From Azospirillum doebereinerae (GTDB lineage Bacteria > Pseudomonadota > Alphaproteobacteria > Azospirillales > Azospirillaceae): a stretch of 64,000 bases of DNA. Shown piece after piece: positions 42,921 to 51,404 of the stretch (positions are counted from its first letter, which is position 1; every line of letters starts with the position of its first letter). The notes under the pieces were generated by a model. The model searched no databases. It had not been told where the DNA came from and saw nothing but the letters and a program-made list of their open reading frames with translations. The position numbers and the translations under genes were made by a program. Location of the stretch: NCBI RefSeq assembly GCF_003989665.1, contig NZ_RZIJ01000007.1, positions 124,001-188,000 of the forward strand, given 5' to 3'.

Positions 42921-44656
42921 CGTTGGTCTCCCGTGCGGGCGGTTCCGGTGCGGACAAGGCGCGTGACGCCGGCCGGAACGCCGGTCTGCACCAGTTTCAG
43001 CACGTCGGCGCGCGCGCCGAAATGCTCGACCGCGCCGTCCTTCAGCACCACCAGCTTGTCGGCGGCCGACACGATGGAGGGGCGGTGCGCGATCATCACC
43101 ACGGTGGTGCCCTCGGCGCGCGCCTTGCCGATGGCGTGCAGCAGCGCCTGTTCCCCCTCGTGGTCGAGGTTGGAGTTGGGCTCGTCCAGCACCAGCAGGC
43201 GCGGGCGGCCGAACAGCGCGCGGGCCAGCGCGATCCGCTGGCGCTGCCCGCCGGACAGGGCGAAGGCGTTCTCGCCCACGGCCGTGTCGTAGCCGAAGGG
43301 CAGCCGGCCGATCATCTCGTGGACGCCGGCCAGCCGGGCGGCGCGCACGATCTCCGCCGGGTCGGCGTCGGCCATGCGCGCGATGTTCTCACCGATGGTG
43401 CCGTCGAGCAGCGCGACCGACTGCGGCACGTAACCCACGTATTTGCCGAAGCTTTCCCGTTCCCACAGGAAGGTGCTGGTGCCGTCGAGGAAGATGCCGC
43501 CGGCCGTCGGCTGCCACACCCCGACCAGCAGGCGGGCCAGCGTCGACTTGCCGGCGCCCGACGGGCCGATGACGCCCAGCACCTCCCCCGCCGCGACGGA
43601 GAAGGAGACGCCGCGCAGCACCGGGCGGTTCAGCCCGGCCGGCACATGGGTGACGCGGTCCACCTTGAGGTCGCCCTGCGGCGGCGGCAGCGGCATGGTC
43701 GCGCGCTGCGTCCCGCCGCCGTTCAGCAGGTCGCGGATGCGGCGGTGGGCCTCCAGCGCCTTGATCCACTGGCGCCAGCCGTCCACCAACTGCTCGAAGG
43801 GCTGGAGCAGCCGCCCGGTGATCAGGCTGGCCGCCATCATGCTGCCGGGGGACACCGTGTTGTCGATCACCAGCGTGGCGCCGGCCGCAATGACCCCGAC
43901 CTGGAGCATCAGCCGCAGCGACCGCGAGGCCGAGGCCATGGCGCGCGACACCGTGGCGCCCCGGTCGATCAGCGAGGCCGAGCCGGTCTGCGCCGTCTGC
44001 CAGCGCCGCGCCAGCGCCGGCAGCATGCCCATCGCCTCGATCGCCTCGGCGTGGCGCACGGTGCCGGCGATGTCGGCGAAGACTCGGGCCGAGGCCTCGT
44101 TGGCTTGGGCCAGCGGGCGGCGGGTCAGCGCGTCGGTCAGCACGCCCATGACCGACAGCAGCACCGCCGACCCGATGGCGACCCAGCCGTAGACCGGGTG
44201 CAGCAGGAACAGGATCACCAGGAAGATCGGCGCCCAGGCCAGCTCCAGCGGGGCGGTCACGGCGCTGCTGGTCATGAAGGCGCGCAGGTCGTTGAGGTCG
44301 CGCATCGTCTGGCCGGCGTTGCGCGTGCCGCCGCCCAGCGCGTCGACGATGGAGGCCTCCAGCGCCGGGACGTTGAAGCGGTGGGCCACCACCGCCCCGG
44401 TCACCAGGAAGGCGCGGGCGCGGATGAAGTCGAGCACGCCGTACAGCGCCAGCCCGCCCACCGCGATGATCGCCAGCATCGTCAGCGTTTCCAGGCTGCG
44501 GCTGCTCATCACGCGGTCGTAGACCTGCATCGTGTAGAGGGGGACCACCAGCATCAGGACGTTCACGAACAGGCTCAGAACGCCGGCCAGGAGAAGCCCC
44601 TGCCCGATCTTCCGGTAAGCCTGGGTCAGCAAGGGCCGATCCGCAGAACTCATCAT
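42917..44656 (-). CDS. Type I secretion ABC transporter/ATPase (PrtD/PrsD family)
   Basis: A 579-residue half-transporter. Residues 15-300 or so form the six-helix exporter domain (LFVNVLMLVVPLYTMQVYDR is the family signature). The C-terminal ATPase has Walker A GPSGAGKST, Q-loop YVPQSVALLDGTI, signature LSGGQRQRIALARAL, Walker B LLVLDEPNSNLD and H-loop MIAHRPS. No N-terminal peptidase-like domain, as for RTX and protease exporters. ATG at 44656 with AAGGAG close upstream. Confidence 0.95.
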   Translation of the reverse strand: MMSSADRPLLTQAYRKIGQGLLLAGVLSLFVNVLMLVVPLYTMQVYDRVMSSRSLETLTMLAIIAVGGLALYGVLDFIRARAFLVTGAVVAHRFNVPALEASIVDALGGGTRNAGQTMRDLNDLRAFMTSSAVTAPLELAWAPIFLVILFLLHPVYGWVAIGSAVLLSVMGVLTDALTRRPLAQANEASARVFADIAGTVRHAEAIEAMGMLPALARRWQTAQTGSASLIDRGATVSRAMASASRSLRLMLQVGVIAAGATLVIDNTVSPGSMMAASLITGRLLQPFEQLVDGWRQWIKALEAHRRIRDLLNGGGTQRATMPLPPPQGDLKVDRVTHVPAGLNRPVLRGVSFSVAAGEVLGVIGPSGAGKSTLARLLVGVWQPTAGGIFLDGTSTFLWERESFGKYVGYVPQSVALLDGTIGENIARMADADPAEIVRAARLAGVHEMIGRLPFGYDTAVGENAFALSGGQRQRIALARALFGRPRLLVLDEPNSNLDHEGEQALLHAIGKARAEGTTVVMIAHRPSIVSAADKLVVLKDGAVEHFGARADVLKLVQTGVPAGVTRLVRTGTARTGDQR

Positions 44657-45114
44657 CGCTCCTTCGGTGGTCGGTCCGCAGGCCGGGATTTCATCGAATC
44701 GCCGTGTCTGGGGACGCTGTGTTCGGGCGGTCGGGGGGAAACGGTCCGGATGCCGGTGAAACCGGAACGGGGTCGTGAAACCCAAGCGGGGGAAATCCGG
44801 ACGTGGGACGGGCGTTGCCGGACTCCGTATCGGCTACGCTTACGTCGAACACTTTTTAAAGACGTGTGACAAGTTTCGGCGCCTCCCCCTTCGATCCCAC
44901 TCGAAAGGGGTAGACGCCGCTTTCCAAGCCATTGGCAGAAAAAGGAAAAATTAGGCTTCGCCGAAGGTTTTACCGCTTTAGGCATGGATGTTTCACCCAT
45001 CTGGTCAGAACCCCTTTCAATCGGCATGCTGCGACGCGATGCAGGTCCGGACACCGGACCGCCACTCTTTCCCTCCGCCCGTGCCTCCCGAAAACGTTTC
45101 GAGGATTCCCTCCG
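44657..45114. other. Divergent intergenic region between the secretion operon and galE
   Basis: 458 bases with no supportable gene. It must contain the divergent promoters. An imperfect hairpin CCCTTCGA-TCCCAC-TCGAAAGGG lies at about 44885-44910, and AT-richer patches occur at 44850-44870 and 44935-44960. GAGGA at 45101-45105 is the galE ribosome-binding site. Confidence 0.5.
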
Positions 45115-46128
45115 ATGACGAACCCAAAGACCATTCTCGTGACCGGCGGCGCCGGTTACGTCGGCAGTCATTGCGTGGCGGAACTGCTGGATCGCGGCCA
45201 TCGCGTCGTGGTCTTCGACAACCTGCGCCAAGGCCACGCGGCGGCCGTCCCGCCCGAGGCCGCCTTCGTCCAGGCCGACCTCGCCGATCCCGAAGCGCTG
45301 GCCCGCGTGTTCGCCCAGTGGCGCTTCGACGCGGTGTTCCATTTCGCCGCGCTGTCGGTGGTCGGCGAATCGATGCGCGACCCGCACGCCTACCTGCACG
45401 GCAACACGGTCACCTCGCTGAACCTGATCCGCGCGACGGTCGAGGCCGGGGTGCGCAAGCTGGTCTTCTCCTCCACCGCCAACCTGTTCGGCTCGCCCAG
45501 CCGCATGCCGATCGACGAGGACGAGGCGATCGACCCCGGCAGCCCCTACGGCGAATCGAAGTTCATGATCGAACGCGCGCTGCACTGGGCCGACCGCTGC
45601 CACGGCCTGCGCTCGGCCTGCCTGCGCTACTTCAACGCGGCCGGCGCGCACCCCAACGGCCGCATCGGCGAGGACCACAGCCCGGAAACCCACCTGATCC
45701 CGCTGGTGCTGGACGCGGCGGCGGGAAAACGCCCGCACATCGAGATCTTCGGTGACGACTACGCGACGCCGGACGGCACCTGCGTGCGCGACTACATCCA
45801 CGTCTGCGATCTGGCCGACGCGCATCTGCGCGTGCTGGACGCGCTGGAGGAGCGCAGCGTCCGCTACAATCTGGGCAACGGCACCGGCTACAGCGTGCGC
45901 GAGGTGATCGACGCGGTGGAGCGCATCACCGGCAACCGCGTCCCGGTGGTGGTCGGCCCGCGCCGTCCGGGCGACCTGCCGGTGCTGATCGCGTCGTCGG
46001 AGCGGATCCGCCGCGACCTCGGCTGGCAGCCGCGCTTCCCCGGTCTCGACGCCATCATCGGCGGTGCCTGGGCATGGCGCTGCGCCCACCCGCAAGGTTA
46101 CCGGACCCTGGCGAAGGCGGCCGAATAG
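45115..46128 (+). CDS. galE: UDP-glucose 4-epimerase
   Basis: A 337-residue extended SDR. The NAD-binding motif is GGAGYVG (residues 11-17), the SSTANLFG segment carries the catalytic Ser/Thr, and YGESK is the YxxxK pair. FDNLRQGH and YFNAAGAHPNGRIGEDHSPE are GalE-specific. It interconverts UDP-glucose and UDP-galactose, supplying sugar donors for surface polysaccharide. The ATG at 45115 follows GAGGA; the upstream frame is spurious. The next gene starts 2 bases after its stop. Confidence 0.93.
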   Translation: MTNPKTILVTGGAGYVGSHCVAELLDRGHRVVVFDNLRQGHAAAVPPEAAFVQADLADPEALARVFAQWRFDAVFHFAALSVVGESMRDPHAYLHGNTVTSLNLIRATVEAGVRKLVFSSTANLFGSPSRMPIDEDEAIDPGSPYGESKFMIERALHWADRCHGLRSACLRYFNAAGAHPNGRIGEDHSPETHLIPLVLDAAAGKRPHIEIFGDDYATPDGTCVRDYIHVCDLADAHLRVLDALEERSVRYNLGNGTGYSVREVIDAVERITGNRVPVVVGPRRPGDLPVLIASSERIRRDLGWQPRFPGLDAIIGGAWAWRCAHPQGYRTLAKAAE

Positions 46129-46130
46129 GA

Positions 46131-46682
46131 ATGACCGGACCCGCGACGAGCACCCCACGCTGGGACGACGGCGCCTCCCCCGAGCAATCGGGTTCCGAGC
46201 AGCCGGGGGAAAGCCTCGACCTCGCCGACTACCACGGGCTTGCCCGGCTGATCGAGCGCATGCACCGCCGCTACCTCGACGTCGTCCGCGTCGGCCTGCT
46301 CAAGCAGGGCGTCGAGGACATCGGGCCGGTGCAGGCGCTGATGATCATGCTGATCGGCGAGGACGACCTGTCGGTGCGCGACCTGATGGAGCGCGGCTAC
46401 TACCTGGGCTCAAACGCCTCCTACAGCCTGAAGATCCTGGTCGACGCCGGCTACATCAACCGCGCCGCCAGCCCGCGCGACCGGCGCACCGCGCGCCTGC
46501 AACTGACCGACAAGGGGCGTGCGCTGCGGGCCGAGCTGACCCGGCTGGAGCAGATCCAGGCCGAAGCCCTGGTGCGCAACGACGCCGAGATCGGCGAACT
46601 GAAGGCGGCCTACCGCACGCTGCGCCGGCTCGACCGCGTGTGGGGCGACATGGTGCGCTACTCCAGCCTGGACTTCGACTGA
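46131..46682 (+). CDS. MarR-family winged-helix regulator
   Basis: A 183-residue regulator with a disordered N-terminus of about 30 residues and a MarR winged helix (LSVRDLMERGYYLGSNASYSL, wing SPRDRRTARLQLTDKG). Members of this subgroup are linked to cell-envelope or growth control in alphaproteobacteria. It is tightly packed between galE (2-base gap) and the DUF2336 gene (1-base overlap), implying cotranscription. Its target is unknown. Confidence 0.85.
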   Translation: MTGPATSTPRWDDGASPEQSGSEQPGESLDLADYHGLARLIERMHRRYLDVVRVGLLKQGVEDIGPVQALMIMLIGEDDLSVRDLMERGYYLGSNASYSLKILVDAGYINRAASPRDRRTARLQLTDKGRALRAELTRLEQIQAEALVRNDAEIGELKAAYRTLRRLDRVWGDMVRYSSLDFD

Positions 46683-47890
46683 TGGCGAACGCGGAGAACA
46701 TCATGGACCCGACGGCGAACCGGACCTCCCTGTCGTTCCAGGACGTCGAGCGCCTGCTGGCCTCGCCGTCCGCCGAGACGCGCATCGAGACGATGCGCAA
46801 GCTGTTCGACGACCTGGAGGCCGGCGCGCTCAGCCCGGCCGAACGGTCGCTCGCCATCGAGGTGGTGCACTGCTTCGCCGGCGACGCCCAGACCGCCGTG
46901 CGCGAGGCGGTCGCCTGGCAGCTCCGCAACAGCCCGCTGCTGACCGAGGATCTGGCCGAGCGGCTGGTCCGCGACGTGGGCCGGGTGGCCTTCCCGATCC
47001 TGCGCGACGCGGCCAGCCTGACCGACGATTTGCTGCTCGACGTGCTGTCCAGCCCGGACGCCGGCAAGCATCTGGCCGTCGCCCGCCGCTCCACCGTGTC
47101 GGCGCGGGTGTCGGGCGCCATCGTGGAGCGCGGCAACGTGATCGCGGTGACCGCCCTGCTGCGCAACGGCGGGGCTGAGGTGCCCGAGCCGGCGCTGCAC
47201 CGCGCGCTCGACCGCTTCGGCCGCGTCCGCATGGTCAGCGAGGCCGCCGCTGCCCGCCCCGGCCTGTCGCTGGCGGTGGTCGAACGCATGATCGCCTTCG
47301 TGTCGGATTCGGTGCGCGCCACCCTGACCCGCGCGCACGGCCTGTCGCCCGAGTTGGTCGAGCGGCTGATCCAGCGCGGGCGGGAGGCCGCAACCATGCG
47401 CCTGCTGCGCCCGGTCCTGCGCGGGGCCGACGACGTCGACAGCGTGATCCAGTGGCTGCACGCCAACGGGCGCCTGACCGCCGCCCTGTTGTTCCGCGCG
47501 CTGTGCGCGGGCGACCTCGCGCTGTTCACCGCCGGGATGGCGGCGCGGGCCGCGATCCCCACCGGGAACGCGCAGGCTCTGGCCTGGGACGACGGGGAAC
47601 TCGGGATGGCGGCGCTGCTGAAGCGGGCGAAGATCGCGGGCGGCCTGCTGCCGCCCTTCCAGGTCGCGGTCGGCGTCGCCAAGCGGATGGGCTACGACGG
47701 TGCCGAGGCGGGCCGTGAGGATTTTCAGGCCGAGGTCATCGGCGAACTGTTCACCGCCTGCACCCCGACCAACGACTGGCGGGTGGACGACCTGTTGCTG
47801 CAACTGTTCGAGCAGAAATCCGACGAGGTGATCGACCGCGCGCTCGATCAGGCCGGGCTTCCCTTCGTCCCAGTACGCATGGTGCCGTGA
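46682..47890 (+). CDS. DUF2336 family protein
   Basis: A 402-residue all-helical protein resembling the DUF2336 family, which is essentially alphaproteobacterial and has no established biochemical role. Helical-repeat segments such as DVERLLASPSAETRIETMRK and VLSSPDAGKHLAVARRSTVS recur. No signal peptide or membrane segment. It starts on the A of the previous stop (TGATG), so it is translationally coupled to the MarR gene. It may be a helical scaffold or signalling partner. Confidence 0.82.
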   Translation: MANAENIMDPTANRTSLSFQDVERLLASPSAETRIETMRKLFDDLEAGALSPAERSLAIEVVHCFAGDAQTAVREAVAWQLRNSPLLTEDLAERLVRDVGRVAFPILRDAASLTDDLLLDVLSSPDAGKHLAVARRSTVSARVSGAIVERGNVIAVTALLRNGGAEVPEPALHRALDRFGRVRMVSEAAAARPGLSLAVVERMIAFVSDSVRATLTRAHGLSPELVERLIQRGREAATMRLLRPVLRGADDVDSVIQWLHANGRLTAALLFRALCAGDLALFTAGMAARAAIPTGNAQALAWDDGELGMAALLKRAKIAGGLLPPFQVAVGVAKRMGYDGAEAGREDFQAEVIGELFTACTPTNDWRVDDLLLQLFEQKSDEVIDRALDQAGLPFVPVRMVP

Positions 47891-48016
47891 GGGGAACGCC
47901 GCCGGACGGCCCCGTCCGCGCCGTGGACGTTTTCGCCAGAAGATCGATCAGGACTCTATCCCGTCGCGCATCCTGTGGCATAAGGGGCCAAGCACGCCAC
48001 GGGAACCCAGTCGCAC

Positions 48017-49636
48017 ATGATCCGCCTCGAAAACATCAGCAAGCAGAACAGTCACCGAATCCTTTTCCTGGAAGCCTCCGCGGCGCTGAACCGGGGTGAA
48101 AAGGTCGGTCTCGTCGGTCCCAACGGTGCCGGCAAGACGACGTTGTTCCGGATGATGACGGGCGAGGAGTTGCCCGACACGGGCCAGGTGGCGGTCGAGA
48201 AGCAGGTCTCGATCGGCTATTTCAATCAGGATGTCGGCGAAATGTCCGGCCGCAGCGCGGTTGCGGAGGTGATGAACGGCGCCGGGCCGGTCAGCACCGT
48301 GGCGGCGGAGCTGGCGAGCCTCGAAGAGGCCATGTGCGACCCCGACCGCGCCGACATGGACGCGATCATCGAGCGCTACGGCGAGGTGCAGGCGCGTTTC
48401 GACGAATTGGGCGGCTACGAGCTGGAGGGGCGGGCGCGCGAAGTGCTCGCCGGACTCAGTTTCAGCCAGGAGATGATGGACACGGACGTCGGGGCCTTGT
48501 CGGGCGGCTGGAAGATGCGCGTGGCGCTCGGTCGCATCCTGCTCATGCGGCCCGACGCCATGCTCCTCGACGAGCCGAGCAACCATCTGGACATCGAAAG
48601 CCTGATCTGGCTGGAAGGATTCCTGAAGGGCTACGAAGGCGCTCTGCTGATGACCTCGCACGACCGCGAGTTCATGAACCGGATCGTCACGAAGATCGTC
48701 GAGATCGACGGGGGATCGCTGACCAGCTATTCCGGCGACTACGCGTTCTACGAGCGCCAGCGGGCGTTGAAGGAGAAGCAGCAGGAAGCCCAGTTCGAAC
48801 GGCAGCAGGCCATGCTGGCGAAGGAGCTGAAATTCATCGAGCGCTTCAAGGCCCGCGCCTCGCACGCCAGCCAGGTTCAAAGCCGGGTGAAGAAGCTGGA
48901 CAAGATCGAGCGCTTCGAGCCGCCCAGGCGCCGCCAAGTCGTGTCCTTCGACTTCCCGCCGGCGCCGCGCTCGGGCGAGGACGTCGCGGTGCTGAAAAAC
49001 GTGCACAAGGGTTACGGCGGCCGGACCATCTACGAGGGGCTCGATCTCACCATCCGCCGCAAGGAGCGCTGGTGCGTCATGGGCGTCAACGGCGCGGGAA
49101 AATCGACGCTTCTGAAGCTGGTGGCAGGCTCGACCGAGCCGGATGCCGGGACCGTCACGGTCGGCGGCAGCGTGAAGATGGGCTATTTCTCCCAGCATGC
49201 GATGGAGCTTCTCGACGGCGACAGGACCGTGTTCGAGTCCCTGGAGGGCTCCTTCCCGCAGGCGGGGCAGGGTTCGCTCCGGGCGCTTGCCGGTTGCTTC
49301 GGCTTCTCCGGCGACGATGTGGAAAAGAAGTGCCGCGTCCTGTCCGGTGGCGAGAAGGCCCGGCTCGTGATGGCGACCATGCTCTACAACCCGCCGAACT
49401 TCCTGGTGCTCGACGAGCCGACCAACCATCTGGATCTCGACACCAAGCAGATGCTGATCATGGCGCTGGCGGCCTACGAGGGCACCATGCTGTTCGTGTC
49501 GCACGACCGGCATTTCCTGGCGACGCTGTCCAACCGGGTGCTGGAACTGACGCCGGAGGGCATTCACCAGTATGGCGGCGGCTATACGGAATATGTGGCG
49601 CGCACCGGGCAGGAAGCGCCCGGGCTGCACAGCTGA
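48017..49636 (+). CDS. ABC-F family ATPase (ribosome-associated)
   Basis: A 539-residue protein with two ABC domains and no membrane part. First domain: Walker A GPNGAGKTT near residue 35, signature LSGGWKMRVALG, Walker B MLLDEPSNHLD. Then a charged helical linker (RQRALKEKQQEAQFERQQ). Second domain: Walker A GVNGAGKST, signature LSGGEKARLVMA, Walker B LVLDEPTNHLDL. ABC-F proteins act on the ribosome (translation factor or antibiotic protection); the subfamily is not assigned. It appears to have its own promoter in the 126-base gap upstream. Confidence 0.94.
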   Translation: MIRLENISKQNSHRILFLEASAALNRGEKVGLVGPNGAGKTTLFRMMTGEELPDTGQVAVEKQVSIGYFNQDVGEMSGRSAVAEVMNGAGPVSTVAAELASLEEAMCDPDRADMDAIIERYGEVQARFDELGGYELEGRAREVLAGLSFSQEMMDTDVGALSGGWKMRVALGRILLMRPDAMLLDEPSNHLDIESLIWLEGFLKGYEGALLMTSHDREFMNRIVTKIVEIDGGSLTSYSGDYAFYERQRALKEKQQEAQFERQQAMLAKELKFIERFKARASHASQVQSRVKKLDKIERFEPPRRRQVVSFDFPPAPRSGEDVAVLKNVHKGYGGRTIYEGLDLTIRRKERWCVMGVNGAGKSTLLKLVAGSTEPDAGTVTVGGSVKMGYFSQHAMELLDGDRTVFESLEGSFPQAGQGSLRALAGCFGFSGDDVEKKCRVLSGGEKARLVMATMLYNPPNFLVLDEPTNHLDLDTKQMLIMALAAYEGTMLFVSHDRHFLATLSNRVLELTPEGIHQYGGGYTEYVARTGQEAPGLHS

Positions 49637-49835
49637 TCGGACGGTCTGGGGCGGGGTGACATTTTCCTGATGTTGGCGAAATAATGCCTCGAACGGAAAA
49701 TTTTTACTGCAAGAGAAGGAATTGACGTACATTTTCCTCTTGCCTCGCCGTGGAGGACGACCAACATCCGCATCCATGGGCGATGCACGCCGGTCCGGCA
49801 GCGTCGAATGCCGGATTTGAGAAGACAAGAGGATA
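49637..49835 (+). promoter_or_regulatory. Upstream region of the RNase J-like gene with a repeated element
   Basis: ACATTTTCCT occurs twice, at 49659-49668 and 49729-49738, 70 bases apart, in a locally AT-rich region (GGAAAATTTTTACTGC between them). Two exact 10-mers in one GC-rich leader suggest binding sites or a promoter duplication. The repeats are seen; the role is inferred. Confidence 0.4.
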
Positions 49836-51404
49836 ATGACTTTTGAAACGAAGCGGCGCCGTTCAGCGCCGAAGCATCGCGCCAGCCAGCAGCGAGCGCG
49901 TCTTTCTCCCCCCGACCGCAAGCCGGATGACGGCGGGCCGGTCACGCCGGGAGCGCAGGCTCGCGACGGTCGCCGTCCGGCGTCCGGCCCGGTTCCGGGC
50001 ACCGACGAAATCCTGTTTCTGCCGTTGGGCGGTTGCTCGCGCATCGGCATGAACATGGCGCTGTACGGCCATGCCGGGAAATGGCTGATCGTCGATGCCG
50101 GCGTCGCCTTCCTGGGCGACGACGCGCCGGGCATCGACTCCCTGATGGCCGACCCGGCCTTCATCCTGGACCGGATGGACGACGTCGTCGGGCTGGTCGT
50201 CACCCACGCGCATGAAGACCACATCGGCGCCATCCACCACCTGTGGCCGGGCCTGCGCTGCCCGATCCACGCCAGCCCCTTCGCCGCCCACGTGATCCGC
50301 GAGCGCATGAAGGAAGCCGGCACTCTGAGCAAGGTGCGCATCCGCGAGTTCGACATCGGCGACACGCTGTCGCTCGGCCCCTTCCGGATCCAGACCATCG
50401 CGGTGACCCATTCCATTCCCGAACCGGTGTCGCTGGCGATCCACACGCCGGCCGGCACGGTGCTGCACACCGGCGACTGGAAGTTCGACCCCAACCCGCT
50501 GGTCGGCCAGAAAACGGACATCAACGCGCTGAAGCGCCTCGGCGACGAGGGCGTGCTGGCGATGCTGTGCGACAGCACCAACGCCAATGTGGACGGTGCG
50601 ACCGGCTCCGAGGCCGACGCCCGCGCCGGCCTGATCGATGCCTTCGCCGGCCGCAAGGGGGCCATCGCGGTCACCGGCTTCGCCAGCAACGTCGCGCGGA
50701 TGACGGCGGTTCTCGAAGCCGCCGCGGCCCACGACCGCAAGGTGGTTCTGGTCGGCCGGTCGATGGTGCGCATGGAAAAGGCTGCGCGCGCCTGCGGCTA
50801 CATGAAGGGCCGTCCGAACTTCGCCAGCATGGCGGAGGCCTCCTGGATGCCCCGGCGCAACCTGGTGTTGCTGTGCACCGGCAGCCAGGGCGAGGAGCGG
50901 GCGGCGCTCAGCCGCCTGGCCCGAAACGAGCACCGCGACCTGTGGCTGGAGCGTGGCGACACGGCCATCTTCTCCGCCCGTTCCATTCCCGGCAACGAGG
51001 TGGCGCTTGCCGACGTGCAGGAACACCTGCGTGGGATGGGCGTCGACGTGGTGACTCCGGCCGACGCGCCGGTCCATGTCTCGGGCCATCCGAAGCGGGA
51101 CGATCTGCGCCGCATGTACGATCTGGTTCGCCCGCGCTTCGCGGTGCCGGTCCACGGCACGATCGAGCATCTGGAGGCTCACGCCCGGCTGGCCCGCAGC
51201 TGCGGCGTCGAGCGGGCCTTGATCCCGGAGGACGGCGACATCTTCCGTCTGGCCCGCGAGGGCACCTCGGTGGTCGGCCGCATCGAGCCCGCGCGCCTTG
51301 CCAACGACGGGCGGACGCTGATCGCCTGGGGCGGTCCCGCCGAGGACGTCGAGGGCGCCGCCCACGCGGTCCGCGCCAGCGCGTCGCTGTCGCTCGCCAG
51401 CTAG
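49836..51404 (+). CDS. Ribonuclease J-type beta-CASP metallo-beta-lactamase nuclease
   Basis: A 522-residue RNase J family protein. The first 55 residues are a basic, Pro/Arg-rich extension (RRRSAPKHRASQQRARLS) likely to bind RNA. The metal site is THAHEDHIG (H124, H126, D128, H129), with VLHTGDWKFDP, CDSTNANV, and the beta-CASP histidines in VHVSGHPKRDDLRRMY and VPVHGTIEHL. RNase J acts as 5'-3' exo- and endonuclease in RNA maturation. The C-terminal dimerisation domain of standard enzymes is mostly missing, so this may be an extra paralogue. Confidence 0.85.
   Translation: MTFETKRRRSAPKHRASQQRARLSPPDRKPDDGGPVTPGAQARDGRRPASGPVPGTDEILFLPLGGCSRIGMNMALYGHAGKWLIVDAGVAFLGDDAPGIDSLMADPAFILDRMDDVVGLVVTHAHEDHIGAIHHLWPGLRCPIHASPFAAHVIRERMKEAGTLSKVRIREFDIGDTLSLGPFRIQTIAVTHSIPEPVSLAIHTPAGTVLHTGDWKFDPNPLVGQKTDINALKRLGDEGVLAMLCDSTNANVDGATGSEADARAGLIDAFAGRKGAIAVTGFASNVARMTAVLEAAAAHDRKVVLVGRSMVRMEKAARACGYMKGRPNFASMAEASWMPRRNLVLLCTGSQGEERAALSRLARNEHRDLWLERGDTAIFSARSIPGNEVALADVQEHLRGMGVDVVTPADAPVHVSGHPKRDDLRRMYDLVRPRFAVPVHGTIEHLEAHARLARSCGVERALIPEDGDIFRLAREGTSVVGRIEPARLANDGRTLIAWGGPAEDVEGAAHAVRASASLSLAS

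Noticed and set aside
47948..50773. 941-residue antisense frame over the ABC-F and RNase J genes
   Set aside because: The plus strand encodes two well-conserved families throughout; the reverse frame has no recognisable motif.
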